The notes under the pieces were generated by a model. That model saw only the letters and a program-made list of their open reading frames with translations. It searched no databases and was not told the origin of the DNA. The position numbers and the translations under genes are program-made. 49,959 nucleotides of DNA from Zemynaea arenosa (GTDB taxonomy: Bacteria > Pseudomonadota > Gammaproteobacteria > Burkholderiales > Burkholderiaceae_D), in the NCBI RefSeq assembly GCF_004614185.1, contig NZ_SPVF01000132.1:1-49959 (forward strand). The letters are read 5' to 3'. Shown one piece after another: positions 35,061-43,708 of this stretch (within the stretch, counting starts at the first letter, position 1; every line of letters begins with the position of its first letter).

Positions 35061-36350
35061 ATGCGCGCTCTTCTACTGCTGATGCTGCTGGGCTTGGCGA
35101 TGCCGAGTGACGCGGCAGCGGACACCTGGCTCTTGCGAGTGAACCGCTGGGGCACCTGGTCTGCCATGACCCTCAAGACGGATCGCCTCGGTCCCCAATG
35201 GACAGGGACCCTGGACGGCGACTCGGTGCAAGGTCGCGTCGTGCAGGGCGCGATCGAGTTCGAGGCGGTAGACCGCCAAGGCCGATCCTATCGCTACGCG
35301 GGCCAGGTGGACGGCGCGGCGATGGCCGGCACCGCGGACTTCCCGGACCCGAATCACGACGCGGTGCGCGTCACCCATCGCTTCACCGCGCGCCGGCTGC
35401 CCGAACGCAGGTCCGCCGCGCCACAGCAGCACGTCTATCACCCGGTCGACTACGCCAATGAGTTCAGCGCCCAGCGCGAGCCCGTGCTCACGATCTGGCC
35501 GGGCGACACCGTGCGCACCACGACGCTGGACTCTGGCGGAGTGGATGCGCAGGGCGTCACCCGGGCGCTGTATGGGAATCCCCAGACCGGTCCGTTCTTC
35601 ATCATGGGCGCGGAGGCGGGCGACACGCTGGCGGTGCATCTGCGACGCGTGCGCTTGAACCGGGACTGGGCAGGTAGTCTCGATACGCTGGTGCCGCGGG
35701 CGCAGTCCACCTCCATTGCCGGCCACGCAGCACCGTTGGGAAAACCGGTGCGATGGCGCCTCGATCTGGCCCATGGCCTGGCATGGCCGGCGGATGCGGG
35801 TACCAAGCTGGCGCGCCTGGTCGTGCCAGTTCGTCCCATGCTGGGCGGGCTGGCCGTGGCACCAGGGGATGGCCCCGGCATTTTCACGGGTGACGCCGGG
35901 ACATTCGGCGGCAACATGGATTTCAATGAAGTGGTGGAGGGCGCGACGGTGTACCTGCCGGTGCAGCAGCCCGGCGGCCTGCTCTACCTGGGTGATGGCC
36001 ATGCCCTGCAGGGTGATGGCGAAACGACGCAATTCGCGCTGGAGACGTCGCTGGATGTGGAATTCACGGTGGATCTCATCAAGCACCAGGCCATCCGCAT
36101 GCCGCGCGTGGAAACGGCAACGCACCTGATGACTCTCGGGCAGGCGGGCTCACTCGACGACGCACTGAAGATCGCCACCGCGGGCATGATTCAATGGTTG
36201 CAGCAGGCCTATGGACTGGGTTTGCAGGAGGCGGCGGTCGTCCTCGGCAGCAGCGTTGAGTACCGGGTCGTGACCCTGGCGGGGCGCAGTGCGGGCTTGG
36301 CCGCGAAGCTGGAGAAAGGGCGGCTCGACCTGATGCGCGCTACACGGTAA
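35061..36350 (+). CDS. Acetamidase/formamidase-family protein, exported
   Basis: 429 residues with a signal peptide of about 20 residues. After a beta-rich N-terminal domain of about 115 residues, the FmdA/AmdA fold starts near VYHPVDYANEFSAQREPVLTIWPGD; FGGNMDFNEVVEGATVYLPVQ and LLYLGDGHALQGDGE are characteristic blocks of this family, and the C-terminal SLDDALKIATAGMIQWL fits too. The family hydrolyses formamide, acetamide or related amides, usually in the cytoplasm; the exported form with an extra N-terminal domain is less common. GGAG precedes the ATG. Substrate unknown. Confidence 0.8.
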   Translation: MRALLLLMLLGLAMPSDAAADTWLLRVNRWGTWSAMTLKTDRLGPQWTGTLDGDSVQGRVVQGAIEFEAVDRQGRSYRYAGQVDGAAMAGTADFPDPNHDAVRVTHRFTARRLPERRSAAPQQHVYHPVDYANEFSAQREPVLTIWPGDTVRTTTLDSGGVDAQGVTRALYGNPQTGPFFIMGAEAGDTLAVHLRRVRLNRDWAGSLDTLVPRAQSTSIAGHAAPLGKPVRWRLDLAHGLAWPADAGTKLARLVVPVRPMLGGLAVAPGDGPGIFTGDAGTFGGNMDFNEVVEGATVYLPVQQPGGLLYLGDGHALQGDGETTQFALETSLDVEFTVDLIKHQAIRMPRVETATHLMTLGQAGSLDDALKIATAGMIQWLQQAYGLGLQEAAVVLGSSVEYRVVTLAGRSAGLAAKLEKGRLDLMRATR

Positions 36351-36356
36351 CGACAT

Positions 36357-36381
36357 AAAAAAACCCACTGCGTCCAGTGGG
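36357..36381 (-). terminator. Terminator between convergent genes
   Basis: CCCACTG-CGTC-CAGTGGG stem (36364-36381) with seven T on the minus strand after it. It ends the PEP-CTERM gene transcript, 96 bp after its stop, and may also serve the acetamidase gene. Confidence 0.75.
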
Positions 36382-36477
36382 CCAAGTGCTGCGGGGAGCG
36401 CTTCGGATGGCACTGCGGAACCGCTACCGTTTCGTGCGTGACCGGTCCAACGAGCCTCTTCTGACGCTGCGGAAGTT

Positions 36478-37041
36478 TTACCGGGCGCGGCGCTTGAGGG
36501 CCAACCCGATCACCGCCAACCCGCCCAGAAGCATCGCGTATTCCCCGGGTTCGGGAACGGCTGCGATATTTTCCGACAGCAGACTGCCGACCTTTTGATC
36601 GTTGTCGCCGACGAAGAAGTTCACTTTCAGGTGCGGATCGGTCAGATCCAGGCCGGTGCCAGTGAAGGTGTAGGTGAAGATCATGTCATCGGTCAGTGCG
36701 ACGTGCGTCCCTGAGGCACATGCATTCATGCCCACATGGGACCCGCCCATGCAACCGTTGGCGTCGAGTTCCAGCGGACTGATAGCCCAGGAGGAGGCCG
36801 CGCCAGGTCCTGTCATGCTGACGCTGTCGAAAGTTCCGACGTCCTTGACCTGAAGCGCCCCGATCGTGGTCGCCAGGGCCCAGTCTCCGTTCCTGGCCGC
36901 GGCGTCGATCTCCACCGTCAGGACGTTGCCCACATATGAGGTCGTGAATGTCACCCCCTGAAACGTTTCGGATGCCTGCGCTCCGCCGATGCCCAGACCC
37001 GCGACCATCAGTGCTGCCGCCATGCTGTTTAGCTTTTTCAT
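36478..37041 (-). CDS. PEP-CTERM sorting-domain protein, island copy
   Basis: 187 residues. Signal peptide ending AQA (about residue 23), a body beginning SETFQGVTFTTSYVGNVLTVEID, then VPEPGEYAMLLGGLAVIGLAL and a basic tail (KRRAR), the form of PEP-CTERM signal common in Oxalobacteraceae. Two ATG codons are adjacent; the second is better spaced from AGGAG. Presumably an exosortase substrate like the protein at 25805; the bodies are unrelated. Confidence 0.83.
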   Translation of the reverse strand: MKKLNSMAAALMVAGLGIGGAQASETFQGVTFTTSYVGNVLTVEIDAAARNGDWALATTIGALQVKDVGTFDSVSMTGPGAASSWAISPLELDANGCMGGSHVGMNACASGTHVALTDDMIFTYTFTGTGLDLTDPHLKVNFFVGDNDQKVGSLLSENIAAVPEPGEYAMLLGGLAVIGLALKRRAR

Positions 37042-37267
37042 CATATTCTCCTACCGGTTTATCGGATAGTGCGCAGCGACTCTAACAGGTAGCAAAATCC
37101 AAACGTTCTCAGAGACACAACTAACCGACCGTTTGGGCACTTTGTCGGCATTGTATTTTTGCATCGCCCGACAGCAGTTCTCCCTGACGGTCTGCAGAAC
37201 GAGAGGCAGCGGGGGAGATGCTGCAGTTATGGTCCAATCAGCGCGATTTTCGGAAGCGAAAATCTAC

Positions 37268-37400
37268 TTGGACCAGAACTTGGATCACCTTGAGTGCAAC
37301 TGGCGGCGTACAAGCTGAACCGTCGTAGAACAACCCACTCTCAATTTTCCATAGTGAGCTTGCCTAGAGAACGGGCATTTTGACCCGTTCTGAAGCGCAT
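37268..37400. repeat. Repeat R, copy 2 (internal), in a 585-bp stretch without genes
   Basis: About 133 bp similar to 46777-46910: TTGGACCAGAACTTGGATC, an exact TGGCGGCGTACAAGCTGAAC block, and an exact ACGGGCATTTTGACCCGTTC block. It marks where base composition drops. The rest of 37045-37629 shows no convincing gene; a 61-codon frame at 37133 overlaps this repeat and is not credible. Confidence 0.7.
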
Positions 37401-37629
37401 TGCGGCTACGTTGTCGTTCGTAGCACTCACGATCCTATGCGTTCTGATCCGGTGGTGCCTCCAATACTTGCGTGGTCTATACTCACCCTCCTCAACAAGG
37501 CCGTTGATGAGGGAGATCGGAAAGGCAAACTCATGCGATCGGTCCGATGCAGATATCGCGTGAGAGTCTGCTTTCGGCGCATATCGGACATCCGAGGTTG
37601 AGCATGCCGTTAACTTCCCCTTACGCGAG

Positions 37630-37984
37630 ATGTTGAAAGAAATTCGTAATGTTCAGCAGCGTCCTGGCGAGCCAAGCCGGCGTTGGTTCCACGACTCCGC
37701 TCAAGATCTTTATGTGTGGACCGAGAGCGATGGCAAAATCGTTGCATTCGAATTTTGCTACGCAGACGGTAAGGATGAGCAAGCGGTCACGTGGAAACAA
37801 GTGCATGGGCTTGCATACTTCAGCATCGATCAAGGAGAGTCATCAGTAATGGCAAACAGGACCCCGCTGCTCAATGACAGGAACGGCGAGTCCAGAGCAG
37901 GTCAGAAGTCGGTTTCTTGCGGTCTCTGAACGCCTTCCAGATGAAATAATCCAAATTGTGTTGGAACAGCTTGACCGATCCTAA
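37630..37984 (+). pseudogene. Conserved small hypothetical gene, frameshifted near its 3' end
   Basis: Opens MLKEIRNVQQRPGEPSRRWF and reads to about 37887, then stops early. In the next frame the sequence continues sensibly as SPEQVRSRFLAVSERL and IIQIVLEQLDRS to the stop at 37984. Joined, it makes about 118 residues, a size and ending (helix ..VLEQL) that fit a conserved cytosolic family I believe is widespread in Oxalobacteraceae. One base was lost near GGCGAGTCC. Function unknown. Confidence 0.65.
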
Positions 37985-38297
37985 GGCCGAGACCGGCCGC
38001 AAGCGAACGCAAGATCGACCCAATCTCACTCTCAACTACGGCGTATAAGCACACCGTGATCCGAGTCGACTTTTTCTGATGCTGGAAGCTGAGTTTTGTG
38101 GCCTTGGTCTCAATTGAACTTTGCCCGAAGCCGTGTCGGCCTAGCTGATGCGAAACAGCTCAGGTTTCCCGAGCGCGCAAACGTGACCACTGAAGGGTCG
38201 AACTGCTGTCGATGAGAGCCTAACTATCTGCTACGCTTGCTGAGCAGCCGCTACCGTCCAGAAGCGGTCATCCACGTATCTTGTTGCGAGCACTTTG

Positions 38298-38798
38298 ATG
38301 AAATTGATCAGCCGTCTCCTTAGCTCCTTATTTTTCGTTTTCGGAGCCGCAACCGCCCAGGAGCTTGATTACAGTCGTGCGATCCACTTGGACGCTGAGG
38401 CGCTCGCTGAGCAGGGAATGGTCGAGGGTTATTCAAGGCTTCTGCCGGAGCTAAAGACTTATGTGGCCGCTCCGCTCTTTTTGAATGAGAAAGTGGATGC
38501 AGAACGAGGCGTCTACAGTGTCTTAGCAGGTGGCATCGTCCAACAAATTTTCCCGTCCCCACTTGGGGGCAATGCGTATGAAAGCTGGGGCGTCGCGACC
38601 GCAGCGTTGTTTGGATTCGTTAACCGCCAGCTGCTAACCGCACCGGTAAAGCTCTACGCAGTCAACAGCGGAAACGACCTGATAGGGATTTTTCTAACTC
38701 GGCGACAAGCGGAGGCTGCACGTAAGACGCTTAAACGCCGATCCGACTGGCCATATCTCCCTGCAATGCAGGCTCCTTGGTTCGGCCAGTATCATTAG
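38298..38798 (+). CDS. Small exported protein, unknown
   Basis: 166 residues from ATG 38298, with a signal peptide of about 21 residues ending ATA. The mature part has an EGYSRLLPELKTYVAAPL segment and a C-terminal IFLTRRQAEAARKTLKRR helix. No family recognised. Lower GC than the backbone. A TTG one codon upstream is an unlikely alternative start. Confidence 0.6.
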   Translation: MKLISRLLSSLFFVFGAATAQELDYSRAIHLDAEALAEQGMVEGYSRLLPELKTYVAAPLFLNEKVDAERGVYSVLAGGIVQQIFPSPLGGNAYESWGVATAALFGFVNRQLLTAPVKLYAVNSGNDLIGIFLTRRQAEAARKTLKRRSDWPYLPAMQAPWFGQYH

Positions 38799-39055
38799 TT
38801 GGGGGCCGCATCGGGTCGACAGCGGCCGCTCGGAACAGTCTGCTTAGGTCATGAGCCGTGAACTCAGCGGGTACCCCACGGCGACTCCGCCGCGAGTCCC
38901 AACGTACTTAGCCTGGAGCCGGAGCGCTCCTTGTTGCGCCCACACCGCAGCCAAGTGCTACCGGTGGCGACCCAATTCCGACCACTTGCGACTCCAACAT
39001 GCTTGGAATAGAAGGGCGACGGATGTGTGAGGGAAGAGGAACGCGGTGGCGTACG

Positions 39056-39316
39056 GAGGGTGTAAGTCGGGCGCAGCGGTGGTGTACGTGAGGTGTCACC
39101 GGCGTGTAGAGATGGTGTAAGTGTGGTGTACCGATGTTGTAAGCGTGGTGTCCAGGTGGTGTACGCGTGGTGCAAGGTTGGTGTAAGCGTGGTGTCGGAA
39201 TGGTGTTAGCGTGGTGTCGGAAAGGTGTTAGAGTGGTGAACGGATGGTGTAAGCGTGGTGTCGGAATGATGCTAGCGCGGTGAACGGATGGTGCAAGTGT
39301 GGTGCAAGGCGGATGC
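39056..39316. repeat. Degenerate minisatellite, 11-bp units in a 22-bp super-period
   Basis: About twelve tandem 22-bp units of the type GGTGTAAGCGTGGTGTCGGAAT; each half is an 11-bp variant of GGTGTnnGnnT. Copies are most regular at 39180-39290. Because 22 is not a multiple of 3, any translation changes frame between units; the open frames seen across it on the minus strand reflect lack of stops in CACCAC-rich DNA, not a gene. The stretch 38799-39574 otherwise shows no gene. Confidence 0.85.
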
Positions 39317-39574
39317 ACAGTGCCGGTAAAGGCGGAGGAGACGGGTGTAAAGAGGGCAGGATAGGCCGACGAGCGGCACTTTACTTCAGGTTCGTTACTC
39401 GACCGCAGACCACAGTGAATGCGCCACGCAACAGGTGATGAATTTATGGCCAACGGGTCTAGCCAATGTCAACTCATGCTTCCGAGAACTTTCGCCAGCA
39501 GTGGCAACACTTTGCTCTAGTGAACAAAAGAGTATTCGACGGCTCGGCAAGCGCTGGAACTTCAGGAGCGGCAG

Positions 39575-40372
39575 TTGGAAATTACTCATCACATATCCCT
39601 CTCGGCCGGTACAAACGAGATCGCTGCATTTCGAGCGGTGGGCATCGACATTCGACCTGGTTTCGTCACGGTTCGAGTGTCAGAGGACGATCCTCGTTGG
39701 GCGGCCGTCCAGAAATTGGTGAACCGCTTTCAGGCCGTCGACGTACCGAAAACCACTTTCTCACAGGGGGAGATTGAACGCGCAGCGAACCTGGGCCTAC
39801 TGCCGGGGTGGCATGATGGTTATCCACAGCCAGCGGACGACGGAGGTTATATGCGCGAGACGTACGAGCTTACTGACTACTGTGCGACCTGCGGCGTGGG
39901 GAAACGTCAAAAGGCGCCGTTCGCAATTAGCAAAGCCCCAACCTGGGGAAAGCGGGGCATCCTCCAGCTGAACTGGATCTTCGATGAATACTTCACTCCG
40001 CCTGAGGTCTGGGCACACGTATTCAAGCCGTTCGAAATTGAGCACCGGGAGGTTGTGTCGTATAAGACCGGTCAAGTACTCCCGTCAGTCGTTCAACTAG
40101 TGATATCGGAAATCACATCCGTCGATTGGAACGGGAGTCGCACCAGTTGCCCAGCTTGCAAAAGGACCAAATTCGATCCGGTAGCGCGCGGATACCACCC
40201 GTCACCGCTGACACCAAGGTTCGCCATTGCCAAGTCGATAGAAGAATTCGGCAGTGGCGCAAGCGCTCACCGTTTAGTTTTGATCTCTCGTGCATTGGGG
40301 CACGCGATCCGGAAATTTCAGATCCGAGGCGTCGAAATGGCGCCCTGCCCTGGCCTAAGCCCGACCGTCTGA
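39575..40372 (+). CDS. Hypothetical protein with two CxxC pairs, possibly immunity-type
   Basis: About 265 residues from a TTG start at 39575; the true start is uncertain, as no ATG or ribosome site is nearby. Two CxxC pairs, CATCG (about residue 99) and CPAC (about residue 197), could bind zinc. Between them is an LNWIFDEYFTPPEVWAHVF block. The layout recalls double-CxxCG immunity proteins of toxin systems, but the match is not close enough to name. Low-GC setting. Confidence 0.5.
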   Translation: MEITHHISLSAGTNEIAAFRAVGIDIRPGFVTVRVSEDDPRWAAVQKLVNRFQAVDVPKTTFSQGEIERAANLGLLPGWHDGYPQPADDGGYMRETYELTDYCATCGVGKRQKAPFAISKAPTWGKRGILQLNWIFDEYFTPPEVWAHVFKPFEIEHREVVSYKTGQVLPSVVQLVISEITSVDWNGSRTSCPACKRTKFDPVARGYHPSPLTPRFAIAKSIEEFGSGASAHRLVLISRALGHAIRKFQIRGVEMAPCPGLSPTV

Positions 40373-40590
40373 GGACCTGTCGCTGGTGGGCTCTGCTTCG
40401 GCAGCCATCACTCAGAGCATGAGCACTTGAAGTGTCCGATGTCGATCTGCCACCTTCGGGTACGGTGGACTCGATCTCAATCGAACCAGAACGTCGTCGG
40501 CCAAATAACATATAGGCGATAGAGATTCATAACCCGCCCTCGATCCGAGATATAAGAACTGAGGCCGCTTTGGAGAGTTCCATCGATCCA

Positions 40591-40616
40591 AGGTTAGCTA
40601 TACGCTGCCTCCACCA
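40591..40616 (+). other. Possible relic of a tmRNA (ssrA) 3' end
   Basis: AGGTTAGCTATACGCTGCCTCCACCA resembles the T-arm and acceptor end of betaproteobacterial tmRNA (GGTTCGA...GCCTCCACCA), with the T-loop altered. No tmRNA body or tag sequence is visible upstream. The 3' end of ssrA is a common integration site, so this could be the scar of another element. Weak evidence. The surrounding 586 bp (40373-40958) hold no credible gene. Confidence 0.3.
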
Positions 40617-40640
40617 CTATTCCTTCCGAAGAAGTCCGGC

Positions 40641-40664
40641 GCCGTCCTCAAGACGGCGTTTTTT
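40641..40664 (+). terminator. Rho-independent terminator
   Basis: GCCGTC-CTCAA-GACGGC stem followed by G and six T. It lies 25 bp after the tmRNA-like end, where a terminator for that RNA would be. An 81-codon frame over it is therefore not a gene. Confidence 0.7.
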
Positions 40665-40958
40665 CTTTGATCTCCCTCTGGGGGATGTCCTCAAAAAGTC
40701 CTCATCCTTTCAGCTTCAGCCTGGTGCCTTGCGGGTGAAAAGAGGGTACGTCCTCGATTTCACTGCTCAGGTCACTCGGCTGGTAGGGGTACATCGACGG
40801 GGGTACGCGAGCTAGCGGCCCTGGGTCGTTGACCTAACTGATCGCTGTCGCTGGCCTGGCTTGCAGCTAATCACAACAACGCCGTACACTGCGTTACTTG
40901 GCTAGTCTGGTATCGGCCCCTAGCGGACCTCGGCGAATACCTCCTGCATTATTTCTTC

Positions 40959-41330
40959 ATGCGCGATTACTTTACTGCCCTTTGCTGCCTAGTTGGCCTC
41001 TCACAGCCCGGACATGCATCTGAGCCGCTGGTCGGCAAGACGGTCATGCAAGCGACCCAGCTCCTCGGAGTTGATTTGGCCAACGGGACGATTCTTGATG
41101 ACCCGCCTGCGGTACCACGGGGGATAGCCTTTCGCACGAAACAAGGTGACGACGTCCAGGTATTCATCCGGCGGGGCCAGGTTCCGCTAACGTTCCAGGG
41201 TGGAGACAACCTCGTGTTGTACAAGGACCTGAAGGTAATCGGTTTTAGAAAAGTCGAGCACGGCATTATCTACTGTGAGGGAGAGGTGTTATGGCAGTTC
41301 AAATGCGGGGCCACAAATTCGGGGCGCTAG
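40959..41330 (+). CDS. Small exported protein, unknown
   Basis: 123 residues with a short signal peptide (about 20 residues, ending HAS). The mature part opens EPLVGKTVMQATQLLG, followed by beta-strand-like segments and two C-terminal Cys (IIYCEG, FKCG). No family recognised. Confidence 0.55.
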   Translation: MRDYFTALCCLVGLSQPGHASEPLVGKTVMQATQLLGVDLANGTILDDPPAVPRGIAFRTKQGDDVQVFIRRGQVPLTFQGGDNLVLYKDLKVIGFRKVEHGIIYCEGEVLWQFKCGATNSGR

Positions 41331-41466
41331 CTTTTGAGTGCGCGCCCCCTTATGGTACGAAGTGCCAACACAGCCTTACGCTGCCTCATCCATCATTCGA
41401 TCACCTCCCGCCCCCTGGCGGAGGCGAAATTGACCAAGCACAGCCTGAGATTACTTTAATCGGCAC

Positions 41467-41755
41467 ATGACGTTTGATTCCCTTCCCCTCCACGACGCGG
41501 TACTGTCAGCCATCAACATCACTTGGGGAGCTGCGCGATGTGAAGTCCGCCTGAAGCCGGGTGGGTTGCCACCGCATCTTTTGGTGTTTGAAGACTTCAC
41601 GGACATACAACTTCCGCGACAGGAAAGCTGGGGGGCGGTCCTCGTCGGTCAACGCAATCAGCGAGGATCAAACAGGATTTGTGTTTGAACTTCAATCCGG
41701 AGACACCATCAAGGTTGAAGCTGCAGGCTGGGCTTTTCATGCCGAGAGCGCGTAA
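41467..41755 (+). pseudogene. Small immunity-like gene with a frameshift in a G-run
   Basis: Reads MTFDSLPLHDAVLSAINITW ... FTDIQLPRQESWG, then loses sense at TGGGGGGCGG (about 41630). With one G removed it continues RSSSVNAISE and FVFELQSGDTIKVEAAGWAF to a stop at 41755, giving about 95 residues. The two halves fit one small beta-rich domain of a type seen among orphan immunity proteins (inferred). Could be a sequencing error, slippage or true decay. Confidence 0.6.
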
Positions 41756-41764
41756 CTCGTCAGT

Positions 41765-42040
41765 ATGTCGAACCTCTCCATTCTCAAGCGTCTAGAAGAA
41801 TCATTAGCCGATTACGGTAACGGAACCGTATCTCGGCCGGTGTTTGTGGACTTCCTCGGCAATAGCATCCGTGCTCTGGAAGGTGTGCCGTTGAGCGTCA
41901 TCCATAAACTTCGTGAACATGAACATGCGATCGAAACGGAAGGATATTTTGAAGAGGAAGGCTTCGAGTCGAAGCGACCAGATGCGCAAAGTAGCCTGTT
42001 CACTTGGATTAAGGAGCTCAAGCTCGACTACGGCTCTTAA
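41765..42040 (+). CDS. Small acidic hypothetical protein
   Basis: 91 residues, no signal peptide, mostly helical in appearance (ILKRLEESLADYG, LSVIHKLREHEHAIE, FTWIKELKLDYGS). Starts 10 bp after the previous gene's stop, so the two are co-transcribed. Its size, charge and position suit an immunity or antitoxin-type protein, but no family is recognised. Confidence 0.55.
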   Translation: MSNLSILKRLEESLADYGNGTVSRPVFVDFLGNSIRALEGVPLSVIHKLREHEHAIETEGYFEEEGFESKRPDAQSSLFTWIKELKLDYGS

Positions 42041-42164
42041 GTCGCGCCGATGTCAAATTAGATGAAGATAGCGCTCCGCGCGTACCCCAGGGTTTATCCT
42101 GAAACAGGAAGGATTTGGATTTAACCGGATACGGGGGTACTGCTGGGGGGTACGGCAAACATAG

Positions 42165-42425
42165 GTCGACTCTGAAATTGAGCGGTTTTCTCTTTGGCGT
42201 GAGCTCATCGGTTCGATAGCCGCAGCCGGAATTATTAACTTCAACCCCGAAAGTTGGGGCGCTCCTGAGCTAGCAAACATTGTTCCCCACGTCCGTCAGC
42301 GGAAGCATCCGCGATCGATATACCAACACTTGGGAATCGCACCCATTCTCAACCGTGTGATTGATACAAATGCAACGGAGCACGCATACCAACAGTACGG
42401 CTGTGGAAGAACCCCAGTTCTTTAG
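42165..42425 (+). pseudogene. Gene remnant without a start
   Basis: 86 open codons directly after a TAG, with no start codon, reading DSEIERFSLWRELIGSIAAA, then INFNPESWGAPELANIV and SIYQHLGIAPILNRVIDTNA. Protein-like composition but no beginning; probably the tail of a decayed small gene. The rest of 42041-42610 shows nothing else. Confidence 0.45.
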
Positions 42426-42610
42426 AGGAAGCGCTGCTTGCGGTCCAGCCAGACACCGCCTTGACAGAAGGTACGGCGGGAGCGGCTGCCATACGCTTGC
42501 CTGTCACCGCAGAGCCACCGCCGCCGCAGCCAGGCAACGCCCGCCGCACGGCGCTGGGCGCCTGTGCTACCGTTGCTGCAACATAAACCTTTGACGGCGG
42601 CGTGCCCTCC

Positions 42611-43708
42611 ATGGCAGAACAACCTCCAGCCACAGCGGCCACCCTGACGCCGCGCACCCTGGCCCTGGCCATCAGCGGCTTCTGGTGTGCCTTCCTCGCG
42701 CTGTACACCGTGCGCACCGCGCTGCTCGGGTACGAGCACCAAGTGTTCTGGCTCTTTCGCCGGCTCGCCGCGGCGTTGATTGGCGGGCTCCTCTCGCTGC
42801 TGCTGGCGGTGGTCATCCGCAAGCTGCAGGGCCGGCCGGCGCGCACCCGCATCGCCACCGCGCTCGCCTTGTGCCTGCCCTGCGGTGCGCTTTTCGCCAC
42901 CGCCGGCTGGGTCCTGTTCGACAATATCGCGCCCTTGCCGGGGGAGGACTGCAACAACGGGCTGGCCTGCACGCCTTTCGCGGTCCTCGAGTACATCAGC
43001 GAACTAACGATCAGCTGGACCTTCGTGTTCGCCGCCTGGACCCTGCTCCTGTTTGCCCTCGACAGCGCAGCCCGCGTGCGTGCCGCCGAACGCGCGGCCG
43101 CCGATGCGCGCGAAGCCGCCCGGCTTGCCGAGCTTCGTGCCCTGCGCTACCAGGTCAATCCCCACTTTCTCTTCAACGTCCTCAATTCACTGCTGGGCCT
43201 CGTGTCTGCGCAGCGCCTCGCCGAAGCCGAGCAGCTGATTGGAGAACTGGGCCGCTACCTGCGCCACAACCTGACTATGGACGCGACCCAGCGCATCACC
43301 TTGGCCGACGAGGTCGAGCGCCAGCTCGGCTACCTGCGGATCGAGGCGCACCGCTTTCCGGACCGCATGTCCGTGCAGGTCGATATCGCGCCCGATGCGG
43401 CGCGCGTGCCGGTGCCGGCGCTGCTTCTGCAGCCGCTGGTGGAGAACGCCATCAAACACGGGCTGGCGCGCAGTACAGGCCTGGTGGAGATCCGCCTGCG
43501 CGCATTCGTGCGCGGAGGCGAACTAGCCCTCGTAGTGGAAGACAATGCGCGCCCCGAGCAGCAAGCAGGGAGCGAAGGATTCGGCATCGGCCTCGCCAAC
43601 GTCGCCCAGCGCCTAAATGCCGAATTTGGGTCCGCCGGGAGGCTGCAGGCCGGCGTGTGCACAGACGGCGGCTTCCGCGTCGAACTCTCCCTGCCGGTGG
43701 TCGCATGA
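42611..43708 (+). CDS. Sensor histidine kinase, LytS/YehU type
   Basis: 365 residues. Four hydrophobic segments in the first 155 residues with a periplasmic loop containing two Cys (EDCNNGLACTPF), then a short coiled linker and the His_kinase domain: phospho-acceptor His185 in QVNPHFLFNVLNSL, N-box LLQPLVENAIKHG, and GIGLANVAQRL as the G-box. It phosphorylates the LytTR regulator whose gene overlaps its stop codon. The stimulus is unknown. The GTG at 42602 is an alternative start. High GC again here, unlike the preceding 5 kb. Confidence 0.88.
   Translation: MAEQPPATAATLTPRTLALAISGFWCAFLALYTVRTALLGYEHQVFWLFRRLAAALIGGLLSLLLAVVIRKLQGRPARTRIATALALCLPCGALFATAGWVLFDNIAPLPGEDCNNGLACTPFAVLEYISELTISWTFVFAAWTLLLFALDSAARVRAAERAAADAREAARLAELRALRYQVNPHFLFNVLNSLLGLVSAQRLAEAEQLIGELGRYLRHNLTMDATQRITLADEVERQLGYLRIEAHRFPDRMSVQVDIAPDAARVPVPALLLQPLVENAIKHGLARSTGLVEIRLRAFVRGGELALVVEDNARPEQQAGSEGFGIGLANVAQRLNAEFGSAGRLQAGVCTDGGFRVELSLPVVA

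Noticed and set aside
39056-39316. CRISPR array
   Set aside because: Units are contiguous with no unique spacers, 11/22 bp long, and no cas genes are nearby.
38864-39453. Two overlapping minus-strand open frames rich in His, Thr and Pro
   Set aside because: They are translations of the 22-bp minisatellite; frames rotate between units and there is no ribosome site or non-repeat domain.
40570-40815. 81-codon plus-strand open frame
   Set aside because: Contains a rho-independent terminator near its start and shows no protein-like features.
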